Origin: Leptolyngbyaceae cyanobacterium M33_DOE_097 | GTDB taxonomy: Bacteria > Cyanobacteriota > Cyanobacteriia > Leptolyngbyales > Leptolyngbyaceae | Direction of reading: 5' to 3' | NCBI GenBank assembly: GCA_015296075.1 | Contig: DVDV01000264.1 | Span: 1-64,000, forward strand | Length of the DNA stretch: 64,000 nucleotides | Shown here: piece by piece, positions 1 through 8,423 of the stretch | Position numbering within the stretch: the stretch's first letter is position 1 | Layout of the letters: every line of letters begins with the position of its first letter | The notes under the pieces: model-generated | What the model was told of the DNA's origin: nothing | What the model saw: only the letters and a program-made list of their open reading frames with translations | Databases searched by the model: none | Translations under genes and position numbers: made by a program

Positions 1-1
1 G

Positions 2-160
<159 letters not shown>

Positions 161-188
161 GCGTTTTGGAATTCAATTTACAGGTTTT

Positions 189-215
189 AGCCCCTGCTTC
201 GGCGGGGGCTTTTTT
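189..215 (+). terminator. Rho-independent terminator of psbD
   Basis: A 9-bp stem (AGCCCCTGC paired with GCGGGGGCT, one G-T pair) with a TTCG loop is followed directly by a run of six T. It lies 28 bases after the psbD stop and argues that psbD is transcribed alone. Confidence 0.9.
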
Positions 216-450
216 GTGGGTGCGATCGCACTTTACGTTTTGCAAACTTCCGTTTTGTTTCGCTTTAGCCGCATCAAGGGTAGGGGCATACTAAGAATGC
301 TAAGAGCCGCGTCTACCACAGGCTTGTGCCATCTCAAGCATCGTCACTCGTTCCTCATAGGCTTGAGGAGAGCGGTCAAACCGATTAATTAGCAAGAAGT
401 TTTGAGGGTTACAGCCTTCCCCCTCCTCAGAATTTAACACCCCAACATGA

Positions 451-1995
451 ATGGTCATGAGCGAATTGCCTTCCGACGTTTCTCTTGCTAAAGATAGCCA
501 GTCCCCCGTTCACAACCGCACCGTACTCCGCCTGCATCGGCCTTTCTTATCACCCTCCAGAAGTGGTGTTAAATTTTCAGCCGAGGCTCTGGCAGCGATG
601 CGGCGATTGGTGGGCATGGTGCAGCGTCTACGATCGCCGGGAGGTGGTTGGCAGTCAGAAGCTACTCCAACACCCGAAAACCTGGTGCCTTACGTCAGCG
701 AAGAAGCCTACGACCTACTCGACACCTTACAGGCCGAGAAAGCAGCCCAACTCCAACCAGAAGCTGCGATCACACAGGAACAACACACCTTCGTGTTTCT
801 AGAAACATTGACCTCGCAATTACTTTGGGCGATCGCGCGCAGTTCCTACCCAACCATGCAACTGTTAGAAGGCATCCCTGCGACTTGCTCAGTTGAGGGG
901 GATGAGTGGCAGGAGGGCATGTTGCGATTGGTGCTTGTCCTCGAAGCTCAGGTTATTGATCCGGCCTGGGTGCTAGACTTAGCCACTCTGCAGCCGCCCC
1001 CGACCTTACTCCCGTTATCCGCTCACATTAAATGTGCCGAGCCTCCATTGGTTGATTCAAGCCTTGATAAGCCAGAGTCAGTTGGAGACTGTGTGGATCA
1101 AATTCAGCGCCGTGCGCAAGCTCTGACGCCAGCATTGACTCCCTTCTTTGAGCGCTCCAGCGCCGACTGGCTCGCACCGGGTAAAGATTGGCAAGCAGGC
1201 GAGTTGCAACTTCGGCTGGGGCTAGAGTTTGTTCCTCTACTTGAACCACCTGCCTCTGGCTTAGCCAGCCTATCGCTGACCAGTCTCCCAGCCACTCCAG
1301 CCGCCTTACCTGAAGAACCACCCAAGCTGTTGACAGCGATCGCGGAGACAATGCGTTTGGCCGATCCTCGTTTGCTGGCCTGGTATAACCAGCTCGCGCT
1401 TCAACAACCGTTTGAACAGCTGCTCAAGCAACCTCGCCCCTGCGAGAGCGATCGCCTGCTTCCTCTAGCAGTTGCAGCCGCCTATGATGCCGCTGATCGC
1501 ATTTATGGTGAAGCACCTCTAAGGCTGTGCTTCGTGCAAGCTGAAAGTGTTGGTGAGTTGTTGCCGCGCCTGTTGTGGACGCTGACTGGCAGTAACCACG
1601 ACATCATGGCCTTAGTCGGAGGCATAACGGCTCAGGTGATGCCTGCCCCTCAGCCCTGGCAAAGCGGCGTCTTGCGGCTAGCGCCCCTGGTTGAGTTACG
1701 AACAGAAACAGGCAATTTTAGCCTTGATTTAGCCACACGTCAGGCTCCCTCGGCGCTGGTTGGCACATTGCGTCCCTGGGCGATCGCTCAAAGTGCAGAA
1801 CTTCCCGCTAACATCCAATTAAGTGATGTGGCAACCCTCTTAGTTGCCCTGCGCCAACAGGTTTGCCTGGGCGCACCGGAGCTGGCTTACCTCTTCGATG
1901 GGGTTTCTGTTGAATATCAAAACAGCCAAACCGACTGGCAAACGGGCACGCTTTATCTCCATTTGAGTCTTGAGTTCTTTCCGATTCGTGGCTAG
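451..1995 (+). CDS. Duplicated-domain protein, degenerate MazG-like and KGK-like
   Basis: A 514-residue protein I cannot assign to a named function. Residues about 50-95 (RRLVGMVQRLRSPGGGW, then LVPYVSEEAYDLLD) resemble the start of MazG nucleotide pyrophosphohydrolases, but the CPWD block and the full E-E-x-x-E metal site are missing, so that activity is unlikely. A W-[QE]-x-G-x-L-x-L motif occurs four times, near residues 152, 246, 402 and 494; this resembles the end of the cyanobacterial KGK domain. The N- and C-terminal halves look like diverged copies, since blocks around LLWAIARS and LLWTLTGS align before the W-x-x-G motif. The start could also be the ATG at 457. The stop is two bases before the next start, so it is probably coupled to the GvpL/F-like gene. 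Confidence 0.75.
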   Translation: MVMSELPSDVSLAKDSQSPVHNRTVLRLHRPFLSPSRSGVKFSAEALAAMRRLVGMVQRLRSPGGGWQSEATPTPENLVPYVSEEAYDLLDTLQAEKAAQLQPEAAITQEQHTFVFLETLTSQLLWAIARSSYPTMQLLEGIPATCSVEGDEWQEGMLRLVLVLEAQVIDPAWVLDLATLQPPPTLLPLSAHIKCAEPPLVDSSLDKPESVGDCVDQIQRRAQALTPALTPFFERSSADWLAPGKDWQAGELQLRLGLEFVPLLEPPASGLASLSLTSLPATPAALPEEPPKLLTAIAETMRLADPRLLAWYNQLALQQPFEQLLKQPRPCESDRLLPLAVAAAYDAADRIYGEAPLRLCFVQAESVGELLPRLLWTLTGSNHDIMALVGGITAQVMPAPQPWQSGVLRLAPLVELRTETGNFSLDLATRQAPSALVGTLRPWAIAQSAELPANIQLSDVATLLVALRQQVCLGAPELAYLFDGVSVEYQNSQTDWQTGTLYLHLSLEFFPIRG

Positions 1996-1997
1996 GG

Positions 1998-2675
1998 ATG
2001 ATTTACGTTTACACGTTCGTTCAGCTACCCAAACAACCGCTGCATCTCCCACCGGGAATCCACAGCCGTTTAGAAGTTGTGCAAGTCGGGGCGATCGCCG
2101 CCGTGGCTGAGCCAGACTTGCCGTTAGAAACCTTACAAACAAGTGATGAACGGCTGCTGCAAGCGGTGATGCAACATGACCACATCATTCAATCGGTATT
2201 TCAACAAACAACGGTATTGCCACTTCGATTTGGCACCTGCTTTCCATCGATTGCCGCCCTACAAGCCCATTTAACAGAAAACTGCGATCGCTATACGCAG
2301 CAGCTCACAGCTCTCGCCAACAAAGCGGAATACACGATTGAGCTGACTCCCCCCGATTTACAAAAGGCCGCGATCGCCCCCGATTTAAAGGGAAAGGAAT
2401 ACTTTCTCGCAAAACGGCGATTGTATGAGCAACAAAGCCAGGAACAAGCCAAGCTACAACACCAACAGCGCGATTTGATTGAGTTGTTAGCTCAGCTTGG
2501 AAAACTACGTCCGTTATCTGCGCCAGAGGCATCGGTTTGTAAGGTTTGCCTGCTAGTTGAGGCCGCCCCCCAGCGATTACAAATGGCGATCGCGCGATTA
2601 CAACAGCACTATGCTGACTGGCAGATCCGGTGTAGCGACCCGCTGCCACCCTATCATTTTCTCGAAGATGTTTAG
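1998..2675 (+). CDS. GvpL/GvpF-family protein (orphan)
   Basis: A 225-residue protein matching the GvpL/GvpF family, minor gas-vesicle proteins thought to help nucleate or assemble the vesicle shell. Features seen are the N-terminal MIYVYTFV strand, the VMQHDHIIQSVF helix, the signature TTVLPLRFGTCF, and a middle helical region ending in a second alpha/beta domain. Length fits the family. No gvpA, gvpC, gvpN or other gas-vesicle gene is in the window, so vesicle formation cannot be concluded; such stand-alone members also occur in strains without gas vesicles. It starts two bases after the upstream stop, which suggests one transcript and a joint role. Confidence 0.85.
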   Translation: MIYVYTFVQLPKQPLHLPPGIHSRLEVVQVGAIAAVAEPDLPLETLQTSDERLLQAVMQHDHIIQSVFQQTTVLPLRFGTCFPSIAALQAHLTENCDRYTQQLTALANKAEYTIELTPPDLQKAAIAPDLKGKEYFLAKRRLYEQQSQEQAKLQHQQRDLIELLAQLGKLRPLSAPEASVCKVCLLVEAAPQRLQMAIARLQQHYADWQIRCSDPLPPYHFLEDV

Positions 2676-3028
2676 TCCCGTCCGGAACGTCGCCCGATCT
2701 CGTGGTAGCTCAATCTGAGCAGCGGCGATCGCAAGCTAAAGAACGGCAATTAAATCAGTTCAATGTTGGGTAGCAGTGAATGCTGCCGTTCAATCCATGG
2801 CAGGGTGCAATTGGGTCTGCTCAATCCGTTCGTATAGTTTGCGGATTGATAAAATTCGCGATCCTGCCCCTACCGCACCAAACGAAATCAGGCCGTTCGC
2901 TTAAAAGTAACTCTGGTAAGGAAACGCACTAAACCCAAAGTGGGTCAAGCGGTTCTCCAAAAATCCATATTTGGAAATGACCCTCATATCTCAAATGAAG
3001 CAAGCCGATCATCACCCAGTGCGTTAAC
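2676..3028. other. Intergenic region, nothing recognised
   Basis: Gap between the convergent GvpL/F-like and RsbW-like genes. No credible reading frame, RNA gene or strong hairpin followed by a T run was found. Confidence 0.6.
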
Positions 3029-3478
3029 CTAGACCACAGCAGGCGACTTTTCAGAACTCCGCATCTGTTTGCAAAGGCGCAGCTCTGTACCTTTTTCGTT
3101 CCACTCTACTTCATCAAAAATCTGATGGAGAATATACAATCCACGACCACACTCACGTTCTTCATGAGTATGTTCTGCCTTATACAAGCCGCAACACTGA
3201 GGCGGACGGAAACCACATCCCTGATCAGAAATGATCCACCAGTACTGATTTGAAGAAATCAAGAACCGGACGAAAACTTTCTTACGAGGATCTAAGGCGT
3301 TACCGTGCTTTGCGGCATTCACCAGTGCCTCTTGCAGCCCCAGGCGCAATTCAGCTTGCCAGGGAGAAGGAATTTCTGCAAGCAAGAGGTCGAGGATCGG
3401 AACTAAGTAGAGAGTGGATGGAAAACTAACTGTGTTCCAGACTCGCCTAGCAGGGCGGGAAGTGAGTGCAATCACCAA
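3029..3478 (-). CDS. RsbW-like anti-sigma/serine kinase ATP-binding protein
   Basis: A 149-residue GHKL-type ATPase of the RsbW/SpoIIAB group. The N box is LGLQEALVNAAKHGN (about residues 46-60), the G1 box is ISDQGCGFRPP (about 82-92) and the G2 region is CGRGLYILHQIFDEV (about 111-125). Such proteins bind and inhibit a sigma factor, or phosphorylate an antagonist, in partner-switching pathways. No antagonist (STAS), PP2C phosphatase or cognate sigma factor is next to it, so the target is unknown. The next genes upstream on the same strand are over 300 bases away, so it is probably transcribed alone. Confidence 0.85.
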   Translation of the reverse strand: MVIALTSRPARRVWNTVSFPSTLYLVPILDLLLAEIPSPWQAELRLGLQEALVNAAKHGNALDPRKKVFVRFLISSNQYWWIISDQGCGFRPPQCCGLYKAEHTHEERECGRGLYILHQIFDEVEWNEKGTELRLCKQMRSSEKSPAVV

Positions 3479-3817
3479 AAAAACCCCACAACGCTCGATA
3501 GAATGTGCAACTACAGCAATTAAAATTGCTTAACTTGAAGACAGTGCGCTTTTTTAGAAAAGCGTTCGTCACACACCCAGACGAATAAACCTACGTAACA
3601 GGTAAAATGCAATTTATTATTCAATTTCAAATTGGGTAACTTGCTAACAAAATCTGACAGCAAGAATAAAACCAACTAAAACAAGCCAATTGCTAATTGA
3701 CCCTATTTTCATAATATCAAAGCACTGGTGATCAGCACCCATTCAATACAAATTTTCAATGTTTCTAGCTGAAACTTATGCCAGATTTTGAAGTGAAAAA
3801 GTTACTTAGGCTACGAA
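3479..3817. other. Intergenic, AT-rich, nothing recognised
   Basis: AT-rich stretch upstream of the RsbW-like gene and downstream of the J-domain gene, both on the minus strand. It probably holds the RsbW-like promoter and the 3' end of the J-domain transcript. No coding frame is supported. Confidence 0.5.
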
Positions 3818-4465
3818 TTAATAAACCTTCTCCATCCGGCGAAAATCCTTTTCAACTTCAGCCCAAAGCGTGCGATTGTGGGGATCAGCGCGGAGAGCTT
3901 TCTTTAGATAAATGCGCGCTTTTTCAAGTTGCCCCTGCTGAATTAAATGACGCCCCCAACGTTGATAGGCGATCGCTTGCCACTGTAAAACTTCGGGATC
4001 ATTTGGAATTCGCTGCACCAAACCTTCAACTAAAGCGATTGCCTGCGGCAGTTTTTGTGTCTTTAAAAGCACCTGCAAGCGTGCGTAAGACTGCTCTTTA
4101 AGTTGTCGCTCTAAGGGAGATAGATCTGGGTTAAACTGCACTCGTGCCTGTGGTGAGGCGGGCTGCTTCACGGTAAAGGTGACTTTCTTGCCAGTGCCAG
4201 AAGTAGACTTTGGTTGACTCGCCGCCTGCCCATTGGCGGGGGTAGCTGCTGCAAACCCAGACGACCCAGCGGGTGAATCAACCATGTGAGCCGTTAGTTT
4301 TTTATAAGCCTGATTGACTCGGATAAACTGTTCCGTTGCGGCGCGATCGCCCGCATTCACATCTGGATGAAACTGCCGCGCCAATCGCCGATAGGCAGCT
4401 TTCACTTCCTCAAAGGAGGCGTCTTTAGTTAGATTTAGAATGCGATAGCTTTCAGCCAGATCCAT
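3818..4465 (-). CDS. J-domain (DnaJ-like) protein with TPR-like C terminus
   Basis: Residues 1-60 form a J domain: ESYRILNLTKDASFEEVK, then YRRLARQFHPDVNAG with the HPD motif needed to stimulate DnaK ATPase. A low-complexity Ala/Ser/Gln linker follows (about 65-105). The C-terminal half (about 115-215) is helical with TPR-like pairs (LLKTQKLPQAIALVEGLVQRIP; HLIQQGQLEKARIYLKKALRADP). There is no Gly/Phe region, zinc-finger or standard DnaJ C-terminal substrate domain, so it is a type III co-chaperone that probably recruits DnaK to specific clients. It is co-directional with the upstream clp operon but separated by about 220 bases. Confidence 0.9.
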   Translation of the reverse strand: MDLAESYRILNLTKDASFEEVKAAYRRLARQFHPDVNAGDRAATEQFIRVNQAYKKLTAHMVDSPAGSSGFAAATPANGQAASQPKSTSGTGKKVTFTVKQPASPQARVQFNPDLSPLERQLKEQSYARLQVLLKTQKLPQAIALVEGLVQRIPNDPEVLQWQAIAYQRWGRHLIQQGQLEKARIYLKKALRADPHNRTLWAEVEKDFRRMEKVY

Positions 4466-4524
4466 TGCTTATTTAACGTTGGCAATTGAATAGAATTCTG
4501 CCATCTCACAATTAAATTGACGAA

Positions 4525-4656
4525 CTTCCACTGAGATGACACCAAAAGGGAAGGGAGAGTCGGGAAAGTCAGAAAAGAGGGTTTGCCTTGTGAGCTTAGC
4601 TCGCTGCTTTCAAATCCATCATCTCCCACGATTCTCTTTAACATCCTCAGTGGAAG
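4525..4656. repeat. Long-range inverted repeat, 14-15 bp arms
   Basis: The left arm 4525-4538 (CTTCCACTGAGATG) matches the reverse complement of the right arm 4642-4656 (CTTCCACTGAGGATG) with one extra base. The arms are about 103 bases apart, between the clpP and J-domain genes. No matching direct repeats were found at the edges. It could be a folded 3' untranslated region of the clp transcript or a small mobile palindromic element. Confidence 0.5.
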
Positions 4657-4684
4657 CAACCAAACGCTAAACACCTGCGATCGA

Positions 4685-5284
4685 TTAAGCTTGAGTGACG
4701 TTTTCGATCACCTGGTCGATCAGGCCATACTCTTTTGCTTCTTGAGCCGACATAAAGTAGTCGCGATCGGTGTCTTTCTCAATTTTTGCGAGGGGCTGCC
4801 CCGTTCGCTCTGCCAAAATCTCGTTCAGCAAACCTCGAATTCGCAGAATCTCCCGTGCTTCAATCTCAATGTCCGTCGCTTGCCCCCGGCTACCACCGAG
4901 CGGTTGGTGAATCATAATCCGAGCGTGGGGCAGCGCTAAACGCTTGCCTTTGCTACCGGAAGCCAGCAAAAATGCGCCCATCGAAGCAGCCAACCCAACG
5001 CAGATCGTCACAACCTCTGACTTAATGTGCTGCATCGTGTCGTAAATCGCCATCCCTGCGGTTACCGAGCCACCTGGAGAGTTGATATAGAGGTAGATTG
5101 GTTTGTTCTGGTCGTCAGAGTCAAGGTAAAGCAGGTAGGCAACGATCGCATTGGCGATGTTGTCATCTACTTCTTCAGAGAGGAAAATAATCCGTTCCCG
5201 AAAGAGTCGCTCGTAGATCCCAATCCATTGCTCATAGGGGCTACCAGGAAGACGATAGGGAACGCTTGGAACACCAATCGGCAT
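4685..5284 (-). CDS. clpP: ATP-dependent Clp protease proteolytic subunit (active)
   Basis: A 199-residue ClpP of normal length with the complete catalytic triad: Ser101 in GLAASMGAF, His126 in IMIHQPLGG and Asp175 in DTDRDYFMS. It is a serine peptidase that forms tetradecamers and degrades proteins delivered by Clp ATPases. It is the last gene of a three-gene minus-strand cluster after two inactive paralogs. In cyanobacteria the ClpP next to ClpR is the ClpP3 type, which forms mixed ClpP3/ClpR rings used with ClpC; that this is ClpP3 is inferred from context. It starts 48 bases after the middle gene. Confidence 0.97.
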   Translation of the reverse strand: MPIGVPSVPYRLPGSPYEQWIGIYERLFRERIIFLSEEVDDNIANAIVAYLLYLDSDDQNKPIYLYINSPGGSVTAGMAIYDTMQHIKSEVVTICVGLAASMGAFLLASGSKGKRLALPHARIMIHQPLGGSRGQATDIEIEAREILRIRGLLNEILAERTGQPLAKIEKDTDRDYFMSAQEAKEYGLIDQVIENVTQA

Positions 5285-5332
5285 TGCAAAAATCTCCTAA
5301 AAAATTGAACTTAAACGGAATGGGAGCGATCG

Positions 5333-5995
5333 CTACAAGATTGCAGCCGTTGGCAGGTTGGCAGTTTTGTTACTTTGCAGAACCCGATCAATCAAACCGT
5401 AGGCCTGGGCTTCTTGCGGGGTCATGTAGAAGGTGCGATCCATATCTTTGGTCAGGCGCTCGATTGGCTGCCCTGTATTTTCAGACAGGATCTCTAGCAC
5501 CAACCGCCGCTTAGAAATCACCTCTTCAGCATTGACTTGAATATCCGTCGCCTGCCCTTGGGTGCCAGTCAGCGTATGGTTAAGCGCAATCATTGAATGC
5601 GGTAAACAGCCCCGCTTGCCCTTGGTGCCCGAAGAGAGCAGTAAAGCAGCCATGCCGATCGCCTGCCCCAAGCAGATTGTGACCAGCTCTGACTTGACAT
5701 GCTGCATCGTGTCATAGATGGCCAGACCTGCTGCCACCGACATCATGCCAGCGCCTTCATTTGCCATCCCGGCCAACACGGGGTCGCCCAAAGAGTTGAT
5801 ATAGAGATAGATCGGCTTTGACTGATCTTCAGAGTCGAGATAAAGCAGCGCCGACAGAATCGAGTTGGCTAACCCCGATGTAATCGGCTGGTTGATAAAA
5901 ACAATCCGTTCCTGGCTCATCCGCGTGTAAATGCTGATCCACTGCCAATAGGGGCTACCAGGAACGTTGTACGGCACACGTAAAATTTCGTCCAC
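5333..5995 (-). CDS. Catalytically inactive ClpP paralog (ClpR-like)
   Basis: A 220-residue protein clearly of the ClpP fold (YLYINSLGDPVLAG, DTMQHVKSELVTICLG, QGQATDIQV), but every catalytic residue is replaced: Ser by Gly114 in GQAIGMAA, His by Asn139 in MIALNH, and Asp by Thr188 in DMDRTFYMT. After the IN-S-G strand it carries about 14 extra residues (residues about 76-90) compared with ClpP, in the same loop where ClpR proteins have an insertion. It is thus a second proteolytically dead subunit between clpR (16 bases upstream) and clpP (48 bases downstream), probably a structural or regulatory member of the mixed ring. Its similarity is closer to ClpP in other regions, suggesting duplication and decay. 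Confidence 0.92.
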   Translation of the reverse strand: MDEILRVPYNVPGSPYWQWISIYTRMSQERIVFINQPITSGLANSILSALLYLDSEDQSKPIYLYINSLGDPVLAGMANEGAGMMSVAAGLAIYDTMQHVKSELVTICLGQAIGMAALLLSSGTKGKRGCLPHSMIALNHTLTGTQGQATDIQVNAEEVISKRRLVLEILSENTGQPIERLTKDMDRTFYMTPQEAQAYGLIDRVLQSNKTANLPTAAIL

Positions 5996-6011
5996 AGGGC
6001 TTACCTATTGT

Positions 6012-6707
6012 TTATGAAACACCAGCGGGCAGCGGCAGCGGCAGATCTTTCGCGCTTTCTAGCACGCGATCGATTAAGCCGTATTCTTTGGCCTGCTGCG
6101 GGGTCATGTAGAACATGCGATCGGTATCTTTAGAAATTTTCTCAGGTGCCTGCCCCGTATTCTTGGACAGAATATCGAGCATAGCCGCCTTGTTTTCTAA
6201 GACTTCCTTCGCACGAATTTGAATATCGGTGGCTTGACTACGGCCCATCCCCATACGCGGTTGGTTCAGCACAATCGTGGCGTGGGGCAGACTGGCTCGA
6301 TAGCCCTTTGTACCTGCCGAGAGAATCATAGCCGCCGTTCCCATCGCTTGACCAATGCAAATCGTGTGAACGGGTGGTTTGACATAATTGATCGTGTCGC
6401 AAATGGCAAAGGCTTCTGTTTCTTGCCCGATCGCATCACCCGTATACCAGGATGTACCTGTCGAGTTGATGTAGAAGAAGATTGGCTTCTCAGGATCGGC
6501 AAATTGAAGATAGAGCAACTGAGCGATAATTAGCTTTGTCACGTCTACCCCTAACTGGCGCTTAAAATCATCTGAGGAAACCAGCGGCAAACCCAGATAA
6601 ATGATGCGCTCCTTTAACAAAAGCGAGGGAAGATCTGGCGGGGGGGTGCGATAGTAAGTTTCGCCGTAATAGTAGGCAGACTGAGCAGCTCTGATGGGTG
6701 TTTCCAT
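6012..6707 (-). CDS. clpR: ClpR, inactive Clp protease subunit
   Basis: Matches cyanobacterial/plastid ClpR, including the N terminus METPIRAAQSAYYYGE and the INSTGTSWYTGDAIG segment with its extra loop. The triad is absent: Ser to Gly123 (GQAMGTAA), His to Asn148 (IVLNQP) and Asp to Met198 (DTDRMFYMT). ClpR assembles with ClpP3 into one ring of the Clp core. I chose the ATG at 6707 because the conserved ClpR N terminus begins there; an in-frame ATG 39 bases upstream would add an unconserved tail. First gene of the three-gene clp cluster, so the promoter should lie just upstream. Confidence 0.95.
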   Translation of the reverse strand: METPIRAAQSAYYYGETYYRTPPPDLPSLLLKERIIYLGLPLVSSDDFKRQLGVDVTKLIIAQLLYLQFADPEKPIFFYINSTGTSWYTGDAIGQETEAFAICDTINYVKPPVHTICIGQAMGTAAMILSAGTKGYRASLPHATIVLNQPRMGMGRSQATDIQIRAKEVLENKAAMLDILSKNTGQAPEKISKDTDRMFYMTPQQAKEYGLIDRVLESAKDLPLPLPAGVS

Positions 6708-7099
6708 AGCACGTGTTTCTCGAAACAGATTCAGCCAGAAGGGCACTGTTTATTCATAGTAACGTGAGCCTGGAGCTTATGACGGAGATGGACGGGTTTC
6801 CGTAATATCAGAGGGGGTGTAAGGCTGCAATAGGATTCACCTCAAAGGCGAAAGGCTATGCTAATTAAAAGGTGTCTGTAGGAATTTTGTAAGATTCCTG
6901 AGATTATAGAGACAGCCGTGCATAGAACCTTTTGAATGCATCTAGGTGTCTCATCTATGCTTGGGACAGACAGACTCTACGCAACCTAAGCAGAATTTTT
7001 GAAAATTTATTTGATACTGCTACAAATTTACGAATTCTCTGCTTGTTAGTTTGAATAATTCAGTGCAGCCCGATATGCGATTCATTGGGAGTAAAGAGA
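6708..7099. other. Divergent promoter region, clpR / VWA gene
   Basis: About 390 bases between divergently transcribed clpR and the VWA gene, so both promoters must be here. A short hairpin with AGGAAT/ATTCCT arms is visible near 6880-6900. No reading frame is supported and no operator could be named. Confidence 0.5.
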
Positions 7100-8338
7100 A
7101 TGAGAGTTGGTTTGCAGGCGACGCTCAGTGATGGTGGGGTCGATGCGACAAAATCGGTCAGCCAGCGACAGTTATCGATCGCCGTTTCAGCCATTCCAGA
7201 AAGCAGCGGGCGGAATGTGCCCCTCAACCTCTGCTTGATTTTGGATCACAGTGGCTCAATGGGTGGTAAACCGCTTGAGACTGTCAAAGAAGCCGCGAAT
7301 CGACTGGTTGATCGGCTTGCTCTGGGCGATCGCCTGACCCTGATCGGCTTTGACCATAAAGCGAAAGTTCTCATCCCCAATCAGGTGATTGACAACCCTG
7401 CCAGTGCCAAGTTGCAGATCAACCAATTAAAAGCGGGTGGCGGCACCGCGATCGACGAAGGCTTGCGCCTGGGGATTGAAGAACTGGCAAAGGGCAAAAA
7501 AGACTCAATCTCTCAAGCCTTGCTGTTGACCGATGGCGAGAATGAACACGGCGACAACGATCGCTGCTTAAAGCTGGCAGGTCTAGCGACTGACTACAAC
7601 CTGACCGTTAACACCCTCGGCTTCGGCAACCATTGGAACCAGGACGTGTTGGAGCAAATTGCCGACGCAGGTGGCGGCAATCTCACCTACATTGAGCGCC
7701 CTGAAGATGCGGTTGGCAAGTTTAGCGAGTTGTTTGAGCGAGTCCAGGCGATCGGGTTGACCAATGCCCACCTCCTCATTACCTGCGCCCCAGGGGTGCG
7801 GTTGGCTGAGCTAAAACCTGTCGCCCAGGTCGCCCCCGACACGATCGAACTACCCGTGACGCAGCAAGGTACACAGGCGATCGTCCGGTTGGGCGACTTG
7901 ATGACCGATATTCCACGCATTGTGTTAGCCAACCTGTACCTGGGCCAGATGCCAGAAGGCGATCAGGTGATTGCCCATCTCCAAGTTCGCTACGATGACC
8001 CACTCACGGGCAAAGAACAAATTCTCTCTGACTCGCTGCCAATCGCGACTCACTATCAAAACGGCATTCAGCCTCAACTCAATCCCCAGGTGCAGCAACA
8101 CATCCTGGCGCTGGCAAAATATCGGCAAACGCAGATCGCCGAAGCCAAACTCAAAGAAGGCGATCGCCAAGCTGCTGCCACCATGCTGCAAACTGCTGCC
8201 AAAACCGCGTTACAAATGGGGGATCAGGGAGCAGCAACCGTACTTCAAAGCAATGCCACGCGGTTGCAAGCCGGGGAAGAATTGTCAGAGGGCGATCGCA
8301 AGAAAACCCGCATTGTTTCTAAAACAAAGCTGTGCTAA
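7100..8338 (+). CDS. VWA-domain protein
   Basis: A 413-residue protein with a von Willebrand factor A domain at residues about 40-220. The MIDAS metal site DxSxS is Asp49-His-Ser51-Gly-Ser53 (LILDHSGSMGG), with the downstream Thr in GGGTAIDEGL and the acidic loop in LLTDGENEHGD. The C-terminal part is beta-rich, then helical (AKYRQTQIAEAKLKEGDRQAAA), as in other cyanobacterial YfbK-like VWA proteins. These bind protein partners in a Mg-dependent way; the partner is not evident. There is no signal peptide, so it is probably cytoplasmic. I use the ATG at 7100, which follows an AAAGAG/GGGAG purine stretch, not the TTG 15 bases upstream. Confidence 0.9.
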   Translation: MRVGLQATLSDGGVDATKSVSQRQLSIAVSAIPESSGRNVPLNLCLILDHSGSMGGKPLETVKEAANRLVDRLALGDRLTLIGFDHKAKVLIPNQVIDNPASAKLQINQLKAGGGTAIDEGLRLGIEELAKGKKDSISQALLLTDGENEHGDNDRCLKLAGLATDYNLTVNTLGFGNHWNQDVLEQIADAGGGNLTYIERPEDAVGKFSELFERVQAIGLTNAHLLITCAPGVRLAELKPVAQVAPDTIELPVTQQGTQAIVRLGDLMTDIPRIVLANLYLGQMPEGDQVIAHLQVRYDDPLTGKEQILSDSLPIATHYQNGIQPQLNPQVQQHILALAKYRQTQIAEAKLKEGDRQAAATMLQTAAKTALQMGDQGAATVLQSNATRLQAGEELSEGDRKKTRIVSKTKLC

Positions 8339-8423
8339 TTCCTCTCTGGGAGGAGATTAGAACGGTGCACCACTTTAATTTAAAAATGCTAGACTCTGCG
8401 GTTAATTGGGTTAGGTTGAGCCA

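Noticed and set aside
1998-2675. Gas-vesicle gene cluster
   Set aside because: Only one GvpL/F-family gene is present, with no gvpA, gvpC, gvpN, gvpK or others in the window.
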